Shown in pieces: positions 12,371 through 24,090 of a stretch of DNA of 64,000 nucleotides. This stretch comes from Dryococelus australis. Lineage: Eukaryota; Arthropoda; Insecta; Phasmatodea; Phasmatidae. Within the stretch, counting starts at the first letter, position 1; the number at the start of each line of letters is the position of its first letter. The position numbers were made by a program, and so were the translations under genes. The DNA lies in the NCBI GenBank assembly GCA_029891345.1, contig CM057003.1:9118209-9182208 (forward strand), given 5' to 3'. Below the pieces are notes generated by a model. It was given only the letters and a program-made list of their open reading frames with translations, searched no databases and was not told where the DNA came from.

Positions 12371-13340
12371 ATCCGCGACAGACGTGGTGAACATCCTCGT
12401 CGTGTTTACGTCCCATGGTCGACGGCGATACAAGCGAGTACTGTGAAAAACTGAAGAGACCGGAGACTGCCGTTCAAAAACTGGGAGCGGCCTCGTACCT
12501 GACGACGCGAACACCGCAATAACGCTCTTTCACATGTCACAACACACACACACACGTGCTTCAGGTTTCGCTGGGAAGTCCCCCCCCCCCCCCTTTGACA
12601 TAACCACTTTTCAAAGAAATTTAAAGAATGTAAAGAATGAGAACGAAGAGCTCCAGGAGAAGGTAAGCGCATTCCTTTGTAAACTTGTGGCTGTAGTGTA
12701 CGACGGAAGCACACAAAAACTTATCCCGCAGTGTCACAAGTGCATCGATTCCTCGAGTGTCTATCTGGAATAATAACTCGAGGTACGTACTTATTCAATA
12801 AAAATAAATAGTTAACCGTGAGGTTTTACTCCCTTTTTTTTTAAATAGTGAACAAGCTAATTTTGCGTACTGATGAGTGCTTATGCATTTATACTTGCGC
12901 GTGTTTATAATTCACGTACCACAGCTTTCGTTTCTCTTGCAAATATATGTACTTTGTTAATTTTAATATTAGGGCCACGGCAAGATGCATCACACATATG
13001 CTAAGGGCTGAACACGTGTCAAATCTTACACAGAAAAACTCTGAATTACTAAGTACATTTTAATACATATCCTTTGAACCGGACTAGTTACAAGCATGCA
13101 TTGGCCAGACTTACCCTCCACATGCAAGCATTAGAACTGAACATAGGTAGGCCCTACGCCAAAAGCCTGAATCAGAATAATGACCATTCAACTAGCGTAG
13201 CCGAAAATTTGAACTTGTGTAATAAATGTCAGCACACCGAAAGCGTGATATTATCCAAATTTACACGGTTTTGCTCATATTATGACAATGATATTGGATG
13301 GATTATCTACACAAATAAAAGTCATATTAACGCACCTGTA
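12371..13340. other. Non-coding spacer
   Basis: No gene or known element is visible. It holds a pure C run at about 12582-12593 and otherwise ordinary mixed sequence. Confidence 0.4.
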
Positions 13341-13726
13341 AGGCTGTTCAATTGCTAAAATGATTATTTTCTAGTTTTTTCAGGGGGGGGGGGGAACTAA
13401 TCATTTTGAGAATATTTGCCTGGATACACATTCTACAGCTTTCTGCCATATGTAAAATTAACATTGTCGTGTGCCTAGTAACTTTATTCATGCGACGGTC
13501 AATTGAAATTGTGAAAATATTTAATCAGTAATTATTTTAGAAATTTGCTCATTCTTACATTTACATGCATTAGTACCATTAACTTCCGAGTGCGGTGGAT
13601 TATACACACACGACTTATCACTTACATGTCAATATGTATTTTTAAAAGGTGGTCAAATGATAACAATCTGGCTGACAGGGAAAAGTAGCCAGGGACTCAA
13701 AAGTGCTCACTTTACTGTGAACAGCG
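13341..13726 (+). mobile_element. Chimeric short inverted-repeat element (subfamily II/III)
   Basis: The left part matches subfamily II (the ATTAACATTGTCGTG and TTATTCATGCGACGGTC blocks, as in 18713-19132). The right part matches subfamily III (ACTTACATGTCAATATG, then TTTTTAAAAGGTGGT, as in 19636-19870). The right end is CTCACTTTACTGTGAACAG. A G homopolymer sits near the left end. It is a non-autonomous element with no coding capacity. Confidence 0.75.
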
Positions 13727-13800
13727 TATAAGCGAGGGGCATGCACACCCGGCCAGCTCTTGTCCTCTCTGCCACGGGAGGCGCTGGAAGCGTGCGTGAG

Positions 13801-15088
13801 TTGTCGCGTTGTACGGCCGCTGTCGCTTTGTACGGCCGCTGTCGCGTGCAAGTCACCTTGCTGACGGCGTTATCAGTCGCGTTGTACGGCCGCTGTCGCG
13901 TTGTACGGCCGCTGTCGCGGGCAAGTCACCTTGCTGACGGCGTTAGCAGTCACGTTGTACGGCCGCTGTCGCTTTGTACGGCCGCTGTCGCGGGCAAGTC
14001 ACCTTGCTGACGGCGTTATCAGTCGCGTTGTACGGCCGCTGTCGCGGGCAAATTCACCTTGCTGACGGCGTTAGTAGTCGCGTTGTACGACCGCTGTCGC
14101 GGGCAAGTCACCTTGCTGACGGCGTTAGCAGTCGCGTTGTACGGCCGCTGTCGCGTTGTACGGCCGCTGTCGCGGGCAAGTCACCTTGCTGACGGCGTTA
14201 GCAGTCGCGTTGTACGGCCGCTGTCGCGTTGTACGGCCGCTGTCGCGGGCAAGTCACATTGCTGACGGCGTTAGTAGTCGCGTTGTACGGCCGCTGTCGC
14301 GGGCAAATTCACCTTGCTGACGGCGTTAGTAGTCGCGTTGTACGGCCGCTGTCGCGGGCAAGTCACCTTGCTGACGGCGTTAGCAGTCGCGTTGTACGGC
14401 CGCTGTCGCGTTGTACGGCCGCTGTCGCGTTGTACGGCCGCTGTCGCGTTGTACGGCCGCTGTCGCGGGCAAGTCACCTTGCTGACGGCGTTAGCAGTCG
14501 CGTTGTACGGCCGCTGTCGCGGGCAAGTCACATTGCTGACGGCGTTAGCAGTCGCGTTGTACGGCCGCTGTCGCGTTGTACGGCCGCTGTCGCTTTGTAC
14601 GGCCGCTGTCGCGGGCAAGTCACCTTGCTGACGACGTTAGTAGTCGCGTTGTACGGCCGCTGTCGCGTTTTACGGCCGCTGTCGCGGGCAAGTCACCTTG
14701 CTGACGGCGTTAGCAGTCGCGTTGTACGGCCGCTGTCGCTTTGTACGGCCGCTGTCGCGGGCAAGTCACCTTGCTGACGGCGTTAGCAGTCGCGTTGTAC
14801 GGCCGCTGTCGCGTTGTACGGCCGCTGTCGCGGGCAAGTCACCTTGCTGACGGCGTTAGCAGTCGCGTTGTACGGCCGCTGTCGCGTTGTACGGCCGCTG
14901 TCGCGGGCAAGTCACATTGCTGACGGCGTTAGCAGTCGCGTTGTACGGCCGCTGTCGCGTTGTACGGCCTCTGTCGCGGGCAAGTCACCTTGCTGACGGC
15001 GTTATCAGTCGCGTTGTACGGCCGCTGTCGCGTTGTACGGCCGCTGTCGCGGGCAAGTCACCTTGCTGACGGCGTTAGCAGTCGCTTT
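13801..15088. repeat. GC-rich nested satellite, 19-bp and 35-bp modules
   Basis: This array of about 1.29 kb is built from a 19-bp module (TTGTACGGCCGCTGTCGCG, about 34 copies) and a 35-bp module that begins GGCAAGTCACCTTGCTGACG (about 18 copies). Each 35-mer is followed by one, two, three or four 19-mers, so the local periods are 54, 73, 92 or 111 bp. It is CpG-dense and contains the CGGCCG palindrome in every 19-mer, in contrast to the AT-rich surroundings. Long overlapping frames here are a by-product of the repeat and not genes. Confidence 0.97.
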
Positions 15089-16326
15089 GTTGCGGACACC
15101 AATTACGGAAGAGGAAAACGTCCTCTACCGCAGGACACCGTTACTATTGAAAAGCTGTGCCGGGGAAGAACTAGTGAACATTTTTGCAAAGGAATCTGAG
15201 CAAAGAAACAGGAGAAAGGTGAGCATGCTAAACGATATTACTACAATCGGAACAGCTCGCCATTCGGTTGGTGCGCTGGTCAGGACCATGGACTACAGAT
15301 GAGGTAGACCGCTTATTCGTCTTCTGTGAATATACCCAACTTTGACCTACCCCAATCCTACACAACTGTCAAAGTCACATGGTCAACAGTGATGAACGTG
15401 TTTGTTTATATCTTAATTTTTTAATGACAAGTTCTATTATATTAATAAAATACTGTTATCTGTTTGAATGTAACCAAAAAGCATTACACATTGGTTAGAG
15501 GAAGTATAAAAACTTCTCAAAAGCACTTGTTAACTAAACAGTGTTTTAACCTCAAACCCAGTCCACGCCATTTTCGCTAGACGTGTAGGCGAAAAAGCAG
15601 TTCAATGTTGGGACACAGAGATTGGTTGTGCGCGGCCAGCGAGATCGGTCTGCCCCATCTTTAGTCTATGGTTCACATCCCCCTTTCCAATCGCGTATTT
15701 AGGAACTGGCAACATATTAGTCTCATGCCACTGTCTGATTTAGCAGCGCGTTCGATCGCGTGTAGAATTGCGGTGTGCCATGGCCACGCAGTGCAACACT
15801 GCCCTTCTCAAACCATTTCAGATCGACTTTAATTTACGGTCTCCGGAAGCTGCAAACAAATTGTTCCATAATGCGTGCTGTACTTGCGTGGGCACAACAC
15901 TTGCTTCATTGTCACAGCCAGTGAGCTTTAGGCCACATGTTCAGTTACAGTTAGGCTATATGAACCAATAATGACTTAGACCAGTAAGATAGTTTGCGAA
16001 TCATTAACCCACAGATAAGGTCATTGGTCATTGAGAGTCGCAGTGTGCAGGACAGGTCAAAAATTACCTACGCGTGCGTAATGTACACTACATTATAAAA
16101 ATCTACAAGGTAATTTCTTGGAAATCCAGTTGCTAATAAATTCGCTTGTAAAACTACAAACTGCTTTCTTGTAAAATCTGCAAAACGTATATCTGCAATA
16201 TAAAAAAATATAGCCTTGTATTTCAAATTACATTATTGAAAAGTGTACATAAAATTTTTATTCTAGAAAACAAACGTGACGAATTAATAATAGAGAGTAA
16301 TTAAAAAAAGTTTCACTATACCAGCA
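15089..16326. other. Non-coding spacer right of the GC satellite
   Basis: No supported gene. A tRNA-like patch near 15630-15690 (GCGCGGCCAGCGAGATCGG, then GGTTCACATCCCC) may be a decayed SINE head. A 67-codon frame at 15768-15971 resembles nothing I recognise. Confidence 0.4.
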
Positions 16327-16398
16327 TGCGGATTAGAACCGTAGCCCCTGTGTTACAAGCCCGCGCCCTTAACCAGAAGACCAACTTGACTTACAGTA
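16327..16398 (-). mobile_element. tRNA-like SINE head (fragment)
   Basis: Read on the minus strand it gives an A-box-like GGTCTTCTGGTTAAGGG and a B-box-like CGGTTCTAATCC at tRNA spacing. The acceptor ends do not pair well and the sequence sits alone, so a decayed tRNA-derived SINE is likelier than a working tRNA gene. Confidence 0.5.
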
Positions 16399-17771
16399 GC
16401 ATGCTGATTTTTATTTTAGATATAGCAACAAATACCTACAAAATAATATGACGTTATTTGATTAGTAAAATATACATTTGTTTCATTTTAAGAGTTCTGT
16501 TGTTGAGTTGGGAGATTTGGACGGCTCTTGACAACGGGGCCTTAGAAGAGATTTAAGAGTTCTGTGTTAGCTAGGAAACAGTTATTGAGTAATACAGTCA
16601 CGTATTATTGAAATAGTCGTTTTTCTATGAATATTTGAGTTTTTTATAAGTGTTTTATGTTATTTAAACATGCAACACGTTTCTTTATACGCCCGACTAC
16701 ACTCTACAACACACATACTAGCTACATACGGTTTTACGTAGTTTAGTGTCCGCCATTTCGCTGATGCTCGTGGATACGGGTTAGTATAGTACAAACATTA
16801 CTTGAGATATATTACAAACACGGCCATTATAGTTTTACAAAAGGGTGGCTTTACAAGAGAGATCTTTGTACTGTTACTAGCATTTGTAAAATTGCAAACA
16901 ATTTCTCAGAAAAATTACAAACTTTTTTTTCCGGTGTATTGGGTACATTGGGTGTGAATGGGTTAAGAAACAGAACAGAACCGCGGCGTATATGCACGCT
17001 GCCATTAGTACAGTTACAATTAACGAAACGCATATAAAGTGAAGTCAATTTGACTGCCAACGGCAAAGGAACAACCAAATAAAATTGTGGAATAAGTGTA
17101 TCTGTGAGTCACGGTTATCGGGAACCATGAACCCACGGGCGTAAAGTCGTTATGTAATGACGGTGATTAAAGGGAAACGAAAACACATTAACAGAGTAAA
17201 TGACAGAAGAAATTTAAAAGAGGCGGCAAAATAAAGAAAAATGGGGAAAGGAAAGATGCCAGTGTAGCTATGCCAAAATGCCATATTTCACGATAGTGTT
17301 TTGTTTCATATTTAGAAGAGGTTTATATAAGGACGACATAAAAGTAAAAATTTCTAGTCACGTGATTATAGTTTTGAAAATAAGTATAGCACCGAAAAGT
17401 GGACAATTTCGGAAGTTTCTATGCCCCTAATAAACTTTGCCAAACAAATCGTATACTGTGATATATAATACACCACATGTTTATTGAGTATTAAGGATAT
17501 ATAACAATGGGTACTACGATACTGCTAAACTGAATCTCTATGTATTGATGTTTATGCCAACATATTTTCATACGTCCAATATAAAATATAAATATTATTT
17601 TCTCTCGGACAAATAAAAATGTGTAGGCAAAAACATAAATGTCACATGACTTGTGATTTGTTTGGCAGTTAATTACGAGTACAGAAACTTGGGCTCCCTT
17701 ATTCCTAAATGTTCGTCTCTTCGGTGCTATATTTAGAAAAAAATATTGTGCGTAGTCCTCATTTGATCTCT
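16399..17771. other. AT-rich spacer
   Basis: No gene or recognisable repeat is visible in this stretch. Confidence 0.4.
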
Positions 17772-18126
17772 TTCAGAGTGAGTGAGAGAAGAGATCTGGG
17801 CGACTCATAACGGCGAGGTCTTGAGGGCCGAAGAGAGTGATTGGGGCAAGGATGGAGTGGCGCCGGAAGGAAGGGGTTGGAGAAACGGGAGATCGCCGAG
17901 AAAACCCTCCGACCAGCGGCATCGTCCGGCACGATTCCCACGTGCGAAAAAAAATGCGGGAGTGACCAGGCGGCGAGGTCTTGAGAGCTGAAGAGGGTGA
18001 TTGAGGCAAGGATGGAGCGACGCCGGAAGGAAGGGGTTGGAGAAACGGGAGATCGCCGAGAAAACCCTCCGACCAGCGGCATCGTCCGGTACGACTCCCA
18101 GACGTGGGATTGAACCCGGTTCGGCT
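17772..18126 (-). mobile_element. SINE family 1, tandem pair of bodies
   Basis: This is a reverse-orientation SINE whose body occurs twice in direct succession. The first copy is about 17772-17980 and the second about 17981-18126. Both carry GGAAGGAAGGGGTTGGAG, AAACGGGAGATCGCCGAG and CCGACCAGCGGCATCGTCCG. Only the outer (right) copy keeps sequence leading into a tRNA-like head (TTGAACCCGG). The two bodies are close to identical, so the duplication is fairly recent. Confidence 0.8.
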
Positions 18127-18712
18127 TGGTAGGAATCTCCTTCACATGATTGAATATTAAATTAAAAAAACTATCGTGAAATGTGGTCTTGAAGCCGATG
18201 GTTTTTGCGGGGAGTATAAGCGTCTGTAAGTTTGGGAGAGAGTCCGCTGTTTCCGGTTGAGAAACCACCCACCCCCCTTCCCGCCTAACACCCTACAGAC
18301 ATCGCGCATGCGCTGATCTCGCCGGTGCCCTCTCATTAGGCGCTTCCATCACACTCCACCCCCTTTGTCATCATTTTCACGCCACCAACCGCCTGCGCTT
18401 GGATTGAGGGGGTTGTAGGGGGTCGCAGACCAGTTTTGTGTTGGAACGGGCACAAAGAATAGTCGGCAGCCATCGAGCGATTGTGGTGGTTGTGTAGGAA
18501 GAGCAGAGGGGATGATCGGGGTTTAAGGGGTGAGAAGGGGATGGTGGTGTTGGATGGGAGTAATTTGCATGCTAACTGTCTCTCCTTCGCCCTCATCAAA
18601 CGGGAGATGTCTGCGCAACAATGCGGGTGCGTTTAGAATGTCGAGAACCTACCCTCCCCCCTCCCCTTCAAGCAACTCTTCGCCCGATCCCTCTACAGAG
18701 CTCAACTGATAA
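18127..18712. other. Moderately GC-rich non-coding spacer
   Basis: Contains C-rich and G-rich patches around 18270-18660 but no frame with family resemblance and no repeat I can match within the window. Confidence 0.4.
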
Positions 18713-19132
18713 AGGCTATTCAATGTAAAATGAACACTTTTGAATGCCCTGCTTAAGACCTACTTGTATGCATATTGTGTATTTTTTCCGCCTTATGCAC
18801 AATTAACATTGTCATGGGCCTCGCCACTTTATTCATGCGTCGGTCAGGTGCAACTGTAAAATTATTACAAAAGAAAATGTTTTGCAAATCCACTCATTTG
18901 TTTCACTTCGATGCAATAAAAAAACCGAAAGTGAAAGAAATAATTTTTGTTGACGCAAATGATAACTGACACTTCATATTCAACTTTAAGATATGTAACT
19001 ACTTTCCATTCATTGTTACCAACTTCACTGGGCGCATGCCACTCAGTTCGCCCGTTGAAATATATGCAGGCAGGGGTAGTGACTTTTTTCTAACGTTGAT
19101 TTCAAAAGTGCTCACTTTATCGGGGACAGCCT
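18713..19132 (+). mobile_element. Short inverted-repeat element, subfamily II
   Basis: A 420-bp copy opening AGGCTATTCAATGTAAAATG and closing GTGCTCACTTTATCGGGGAC. Diagnostic interior blocks are CCCTGCTTAAGACCTACTTG, TTATTCATGCGTCGGTCA and TTACCAACTTCACTGGGCGC. No transposase is encoded. Confidence 0.85.
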
Positions 19133-19635
19133 CTGCCCGACTTCTCAAACGCAGCCGTCGTAACTGAGTAACCGCTGGAAATATTGCAGAAGTTCGCGTC
19201 ATTTTTACCAAACGCGAAGAGGTGTGAATTCGTCAGTCACTCTAGTTCCACGCCGGGCCTACATTAACCAAGAACCCGCATGCCATGACGAAGTTCTTCC
19301 AGATACATTGGAATGCAGTACTGTGAGGTAGATAGGCAACGCCATTTAAACTTTTTCAGTATAGCTCGGGAATACCAAGATATATGCCTGACTTGTAATA
19401 AGCGCCACGCATGTTCCATATTTTCTTGTTTGTTTCTAGGGAAGCTGTCTTTATGTAAATTATACGCGATTTATATTTTTATTTTTTTTTATTTTTTCGT
19501 TTTTATTCAGCACACTGCTAAAACCTATTACAAGACAAAATTTTAAAGTTCAACAAGAATAACAATACATACATTCACATAATTATTTTTGTCTTATCTG
19601 TTAAGTTTGAAGTTATTACAGATAATTCACACTAC
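19133..19635. other. Non-coding spacer
   Basis: No feature recognised; includes T-rich low-complexity sequence around 19470-19505. Confidence 0.4.
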
Positions 19636-19870
19636 AGACTATTTACGGTCAAGTGAGCACTCTTTGAAGCCCTCTCGTTTGGAATAATAGTCAATAAATA
19701 TATTTTATTGTAGCCGTATACGTTGACTTTCAAGTCCGGTGAAATATACACACTGTTTTTAAAACTTACATGTCAGTATTTATTTTTAAAAGTGGTGGAA
19801 GGTTAAAAAATATCTGATAGAAAAAAATAGCTAGTGCCTCAAAAGTGCTCACTTTACCATGAACAGCCTA
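19636..19870 (+). mobile_element. Short inverted-repeat element, subfamily III
   Basis: A 235-bp copy from AGACTATTTACGGTCAAGTG to GTGCTCACTTTACCATGAAC. Diagnostic interior blocks are TTTGGAATAATAGTCAATAA, TTGTAGCCGTATACG and CCGGTGAAATATACACACTG. It shares only its ends with subfamilies I and II. Confidence 0.85.
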
Positions 19871-21387
19871 TAGCAAACAAACCATGCGAGTTTTAAATAT
19901 TATTCCGATCTTTCACAGAGGTGCGCAGTGCTAAGGATTAATTAATTGTCTTGTTATATTTGAAAAAATATAGCTTGCAGTTGAATGTTAGCTATTCACC
20001 ACACATTTGTTTATTAACACCTTAACTTATTCTGTTCCGTAGGTGTGGTCGTGTACTGTCGTCAGTTCAAAATTTTACTTATTAATCTTTAGTTATTTGC
20101 TAACTATTGCCTCAGTTAAGGATTTCTGTCGATGAAAATGAGTAAATACGAGCATTTCGTTCTATAGAGATAACTGAACTTCAAATTGTAACTACCCTAT
20201 TAAATTTCCTGAAACACAAACGAACTGAATGACTACTAATAATTTTAATTCAATTCTGACATAGTTTTAAAGAATACACTATGTTAAATGTTTTAATTAA
20301 ACAAAGTTTTTCCGTGACTCTTATTGAATAACAGTATATGTTTTTATAATTCGGAATTATTTTTTGTACCAGTGTGAGCAAATTTTTGTGTCATAATATA
20401 TGAATAAATAAAGATAATGGAGTATAGGTATTTCATAACATAAGGACAATGAAATAATCAGCGTTAGCGTACTCTACGCGTTTTACTAATTTTGGATGCA
20501 TTTCTTATTTTTGGCCAAATTTGAAAACGTTTCGTAGCGAGCTGTAGGATACAAAACAATGGTGTAAATTGTTCTCACAGAATTGTTACGAAAGCACAAG
20601 CCAAATAGTCTTGATACAGTGGTTTGCTGATGACAGAATATATACTTGCTACCAGCATCTAAAAGGGTAAACTAACAATAGGTTAATCTTCAAAAGTAAG
20701 TCAGTGCAAAATGTTCTATTGGAAACAGTTTACGCATAGTGACAGTTATAATTATACATTTTCACACACTTTTAATCAATGCATTCTCATTTACAGTGAA
20801 TAACTTTTCTTTGAGTTGTTCACCAGTATGAAAAGTGAAACTTACAAAAATGACATGTTGGAAATGTAATATACGTAAATATGCAAAACAAATTGAAGTG
20901 GACTAGACGTTTGGAAGTCGCATTCCCAAGCCCCCCCCCCCCCCGCCTCCACCACCATTATCAAACCCCTCCCGTTTTCCACGGGCCAAGTGTTTTAGCG
21001 CTAACACGCCCAGCTCAAAATTTTTATTTTATATCATGTTCAAGTTCTACTCAGACATTTGAAACACGACTTACAGGAAGCCAATGTTCAGATATCAGTA
21101 ACAGGTTGAGTTTTGACATATTTGTGAAAATGAACGCACGATATACGTATCCATTTCCGACGTTTCAATTATAACGAAAAAGACGACGTGAAACAAATCT
21201 TTGTCATGATAAGGTACGAGTAGACTGTCGAGAGGCCGAGACTTTTCCCCTACAGGCTCTGAGGAAATGTTAAAATTAATTTTTAATGTCATCTAGTTTC
21301 GTTACCTAATTTTCATGTGACGTTTATGAAATCTACAAATATCGATATCATTCACAGTCCTTGCCGATTATCAACATGAATCAACAG
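19871..21387. other. AT-rich spacer
   Basis: No gene is supported. A run of about 14 C at 20930-20944 interrupts otherwise ordinary AT-rich DNA. Confidence 0.4.
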
Positions 21388-21612
21388 GGGCCGCGTTGGT
21401 GAAGTGGTTAAGACTACTCGCCTCCCACCTGGGTTGAACCGGGCTCGATTCCCGGCGGGGTCGTGGGTATCTTCCCGGACGATCCACTGGTCGGCGAGTT
21501 TTCCGTTTCCTCCACCCTTTACATTCCGGCGCTGCTACATACTCATCTCACAACATCCTCATCGGCTATAAAGACCTCGAGGTTAAGAGCCGCCGAAATC
21601 TCTACACTCCCG
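21388..21612 (+). mobile_element. tRNA-derived SINE, family 1
   Basis: The head reads GGGGCCGCGTTGGTGAAGTG with GGTTAAGACTACTCGCC and a B-box-like GGCTCGATTCCCGGC. The body carries CATTCCGGCGCTGCTACATA, CTCATCGGCTATAAAGACCT and TTAAGAGCCGCC. The body is shorter than in the 24777 copy. Confidence 0.85.
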
Positions 21613-22465
21613 CATAAATCAACTGAAGACTTGGTATGTTCTTGTTTAGTTTTCAGGATTATTTTCAGAGAAAATCAAACGTTTCGGGAACGTCAAACTT
21701 CCACACGCAACCTGTCGCATCACGAAGATCTCGCGCATGTTACGAGTTGTAGTCTTTTATGCGCGGTAATTCGCTAACTTGGATGTTGCAGTTTTGATTA
21801 ACATAACTCTAATTGGTACCCGCGACATTATTGGGCATGACGATCAGGGCTGAACCCGTGTGACATTAGCTGAACTGCAACTGAAACAAGGACACAAACT
21901 AATCAGCTTCTGGGTTCCATTAAAAGGGATTACCAACGCAAACGAGTCGTGGCCCATTAACTACTGACCATTGCTCTTGTATGTGTATGTTGGGGCGATT
22001 GGGGGAGGGGGTTAATTATCCCATGTTATGTAATGAAACCACCAAGTATCACAATGTCACCTAGTTATCCTCTTGGCGTGAGACAGTGCACACATGACGT
22101 AGTTTCGAGGCGAGTGTTTCGTTTTTTCCCCATCTCTATACTCGGCGAGATTCCAGTTCTATATTTTTCTCTTGTATTTTAAAAAAAAAATTTTAATGCC
22201 AGATTATAACATGAAGAGTGGATTATAATGCTGTATAGATGGAAAAGGGTTTATAAGGGGGTGGGGGGAGGTTGCCTGTGCTAAGAAGCGTTTAAGCCCC
22301 ATATTCCTTTTAGAGCATGATTTTATAATCCAAATAATAATTTCCTCAAAACAAATGTATATTTAATAATGCAGTAGGCCTGTTAACACGCATGAATATA
22401 ACATCTGTAGTATGCCCAGTAAGTTCTGCCATTTATATTTTGCACATAAATTAATGCTCAATATA
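21613..22465. other. Non-coding spacer
   Basis: No gene or repeat recognised. Confidence 0.4.
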
Positions 22466-22548
22466 GGTTGTTCAAAGCAAAGTAAGGACATTTGAAATCA
22501 ACCTTTGAAAGAAAAAAAACACTACTCGTTAACAGCGTAAATTTTACC
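22466..22548 (-). mobile_element. End fragment of a short inverted-repeat element, subfamily II
   Basis: GGTTGTTCAAAGCAAAGTAA followed by GAAATCAACCTTTGAAAG matches the left end of the reverse-oriented subfamily II copies. The rest of that copy is missing. Confidence 0.55.
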
Positions 22549-22612
22549 GTTATTCACAGTACCTTTTTTTTTAGACCTCTCACTTGGAATAATAGTCAAT
22601 AAATATAGTACA

Positions 22613-23240
22613 GGATGAGGTATTTAAAACAGACCACCTTAATAAATCGCCCACTTGTAAAGATAGAAGAAAATGTTTCAGACAAACGTTGTTTTGTGTG
22701 AAAGGGGCCATAATGTGACGTTAAGAGTTTGGTGTTACGTCGAGGGGTGAAGGAGTTATGGGGGCCAACGTCGGTATTGTAAATGGGATTGTATTGTATT
22801 CGTCCCTGGTTTCATGCTTGAAAGCTTGGCAGGTGACGGCTTACACAATAACTTATAACCTAACGTAAATTACCACCCATGTCTTAACAGGGATTCGAAC
22901 CCAGAGCTTCCCGCACCCCAGATGGGTGGCGCACCAACCAACTGCGCCGCGGGAGGTCGGCTGTAAATGGGATGTTATACTTTATTACACACCTCTGAAC
23001 AGCTCTTCGCAAGATGACTTCAAACATGTGTCACACGTACTATAAATGCGAACATTAAACCACATCGTCCCATTTAACATACCGCAGTTGACCCCGATAT
23101 ATCCGTCACCCCTCGGCGTACAACACACGTATTTATTAACGTAACCTCTTTCCCCCAAACAAAGTTTGTCTGAAGACTTTTCCTCTATAGTTACAAGCGT
23201 TCCCGGTTTATTAAGGTGGCCTCTTTTAAATGCATCATCC
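22613..23240. mobile_element. Foldback element with long inverted repeats
   Basis: The left end GGATGAGGTATTTAAAAC continues into CCACCTTAATAAA; the right end read backwards gives GGATGATGCATTTAAAAG and the same CCACCTTAATAAA. The match continues for about 170-190 bp in each arm (for example TCAGACAAACGTTGTTTTG against TCAGACAAACTTTGTTTGG). It is a non-autonomous long-TIR element. A frame of 110 codons on the minus strand at 22985-23317 is a by-product of the right arm. Confidence 0.8.
22790..22961 (-). mobile_element. tRNA-derived SINE, family 2
   Basis: Read on the minus strand, the head is GACCTCCCGCGGCGCAGTTG with the B box GGGTTCGAATCCC, and the tail ends in repeated ATACA. It is flanked by 12-bp direct repeats (TGTAAATGGGAT) at 22778-22789 and 22962-22973, which is the target-site duplication of a LINE-mobilised insertion. 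A second copy of the family is at 37139-37325. Confidence 0.88.
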
Positions 23241-24041
23241 GGTATATTATTGTAGCCGTAGACGTTCATTTTCGAATCCGGTGAAATATATGTATACACA
23301 GTGTTCATTGACATCATGGCAATATTTGCTTTGAAAAGTTGATTCTACGGTGTCGAGATATACTTCTGCTCATGGCACATATAAGCCAGATTTATTTTAT
23401 ACAATTTTATTTGCCAACTGGTTTCTTAATGTTACTCAAACGATCACTATCAAAGTTAGTGTCAAAGTTAGTGGCGGCTTACTTCCCGTTCTAACAGAGA
23501 GGCCACCGGAACAAGTTATAAAAATGCTGGGTATTAACTTCACTAATAGTTCTTCTCCCCGTTGGTTTAGTTTTATGGGCTTGTTGCCTGTCCGTTTTAT
23601 TTTTAACACTTGACTTAATTTTGCTAAGCAGTTTACTTGGTTGAGCTGTTGTCACTTCCTTATCATTCTCTGAAGAAATCTCTTCTCTTATAGTTTCTTC
23701 AGTATTTTTTTTTTTTTTGCTTTAACTGATGTCGGAGTCCTGATTTTTTTTTTTTTTTTATTGCACGTTGTTCATTTACTAGGCAAACAAAGTGTGACCT
23801 GTATAGCTATTTCTGAATACCAATATCGTCTTCTTCGCTGGATGACATCGCGTATGCGTTCTCAAAGGAAAAATTAATGAGCCGAAGTGTGCGCTGTGCA
23901 GTCCAGAACAACACTGGTATGCCACCCATCGTCGTGCACTGACCACGACAGACAAGGAGGAGAGACGTCAAAGGCGCTAACCTAGCTGCGGCTAAGCCCT
24001 GGCATTGCTTAAGTTTTCCCGGATTCTCCGTATATTTACTT
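23241..24041. other. Remainder of split element and spacer
   Basis: After about 23310 no feature is recognised. Two T-rich homopolymer tracts lie near 23706-23718 and 23747-23759. Confidence 0.4.
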
Positions 24042-24058
24042 AGGACGTGTCTCAATCT

Positions 24059-24090
<32 letters not shown>

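Larger units (their letters stand above)
22549..23310 (+). mobile_element. Subfamily III element split by a nested insertion
   Basis: The left piece (22549-22612) has ACTTGGAATAATAGTCAATA and the right piece (from 23241) resumes with TTGTAGCCGTAGACG and CCGGTGAAATATATG. In the intact copy at 19636-19870 these blocks are contiguous. A 628-bp inverted-repeat element sits between them, and that element itself contains a SINE. The right terminus is diverged and its end is approximate. Confidence 0.75.

Noticed and set aside
11966-12514. Several frames of 77-162 codons on both strands
   Set aside because: They run through a SINE and a 42-bp tandem repeat whose length is a multiple of three.
13741-15302. 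Many overlapping frames of 60-182 codons with ALYGRCRGQVTLLTAL-like repeats
   Set aside because: They are produced by the 35+19n satellite, occur in several frames on both strands and have no start, splice or family support.
22985-23317. 110-codon minus-strand frame
   Set aside because: It lies across the right arm of the foldback element and the split MITE, and the other arm carries the same sequence inverted; not a gene.
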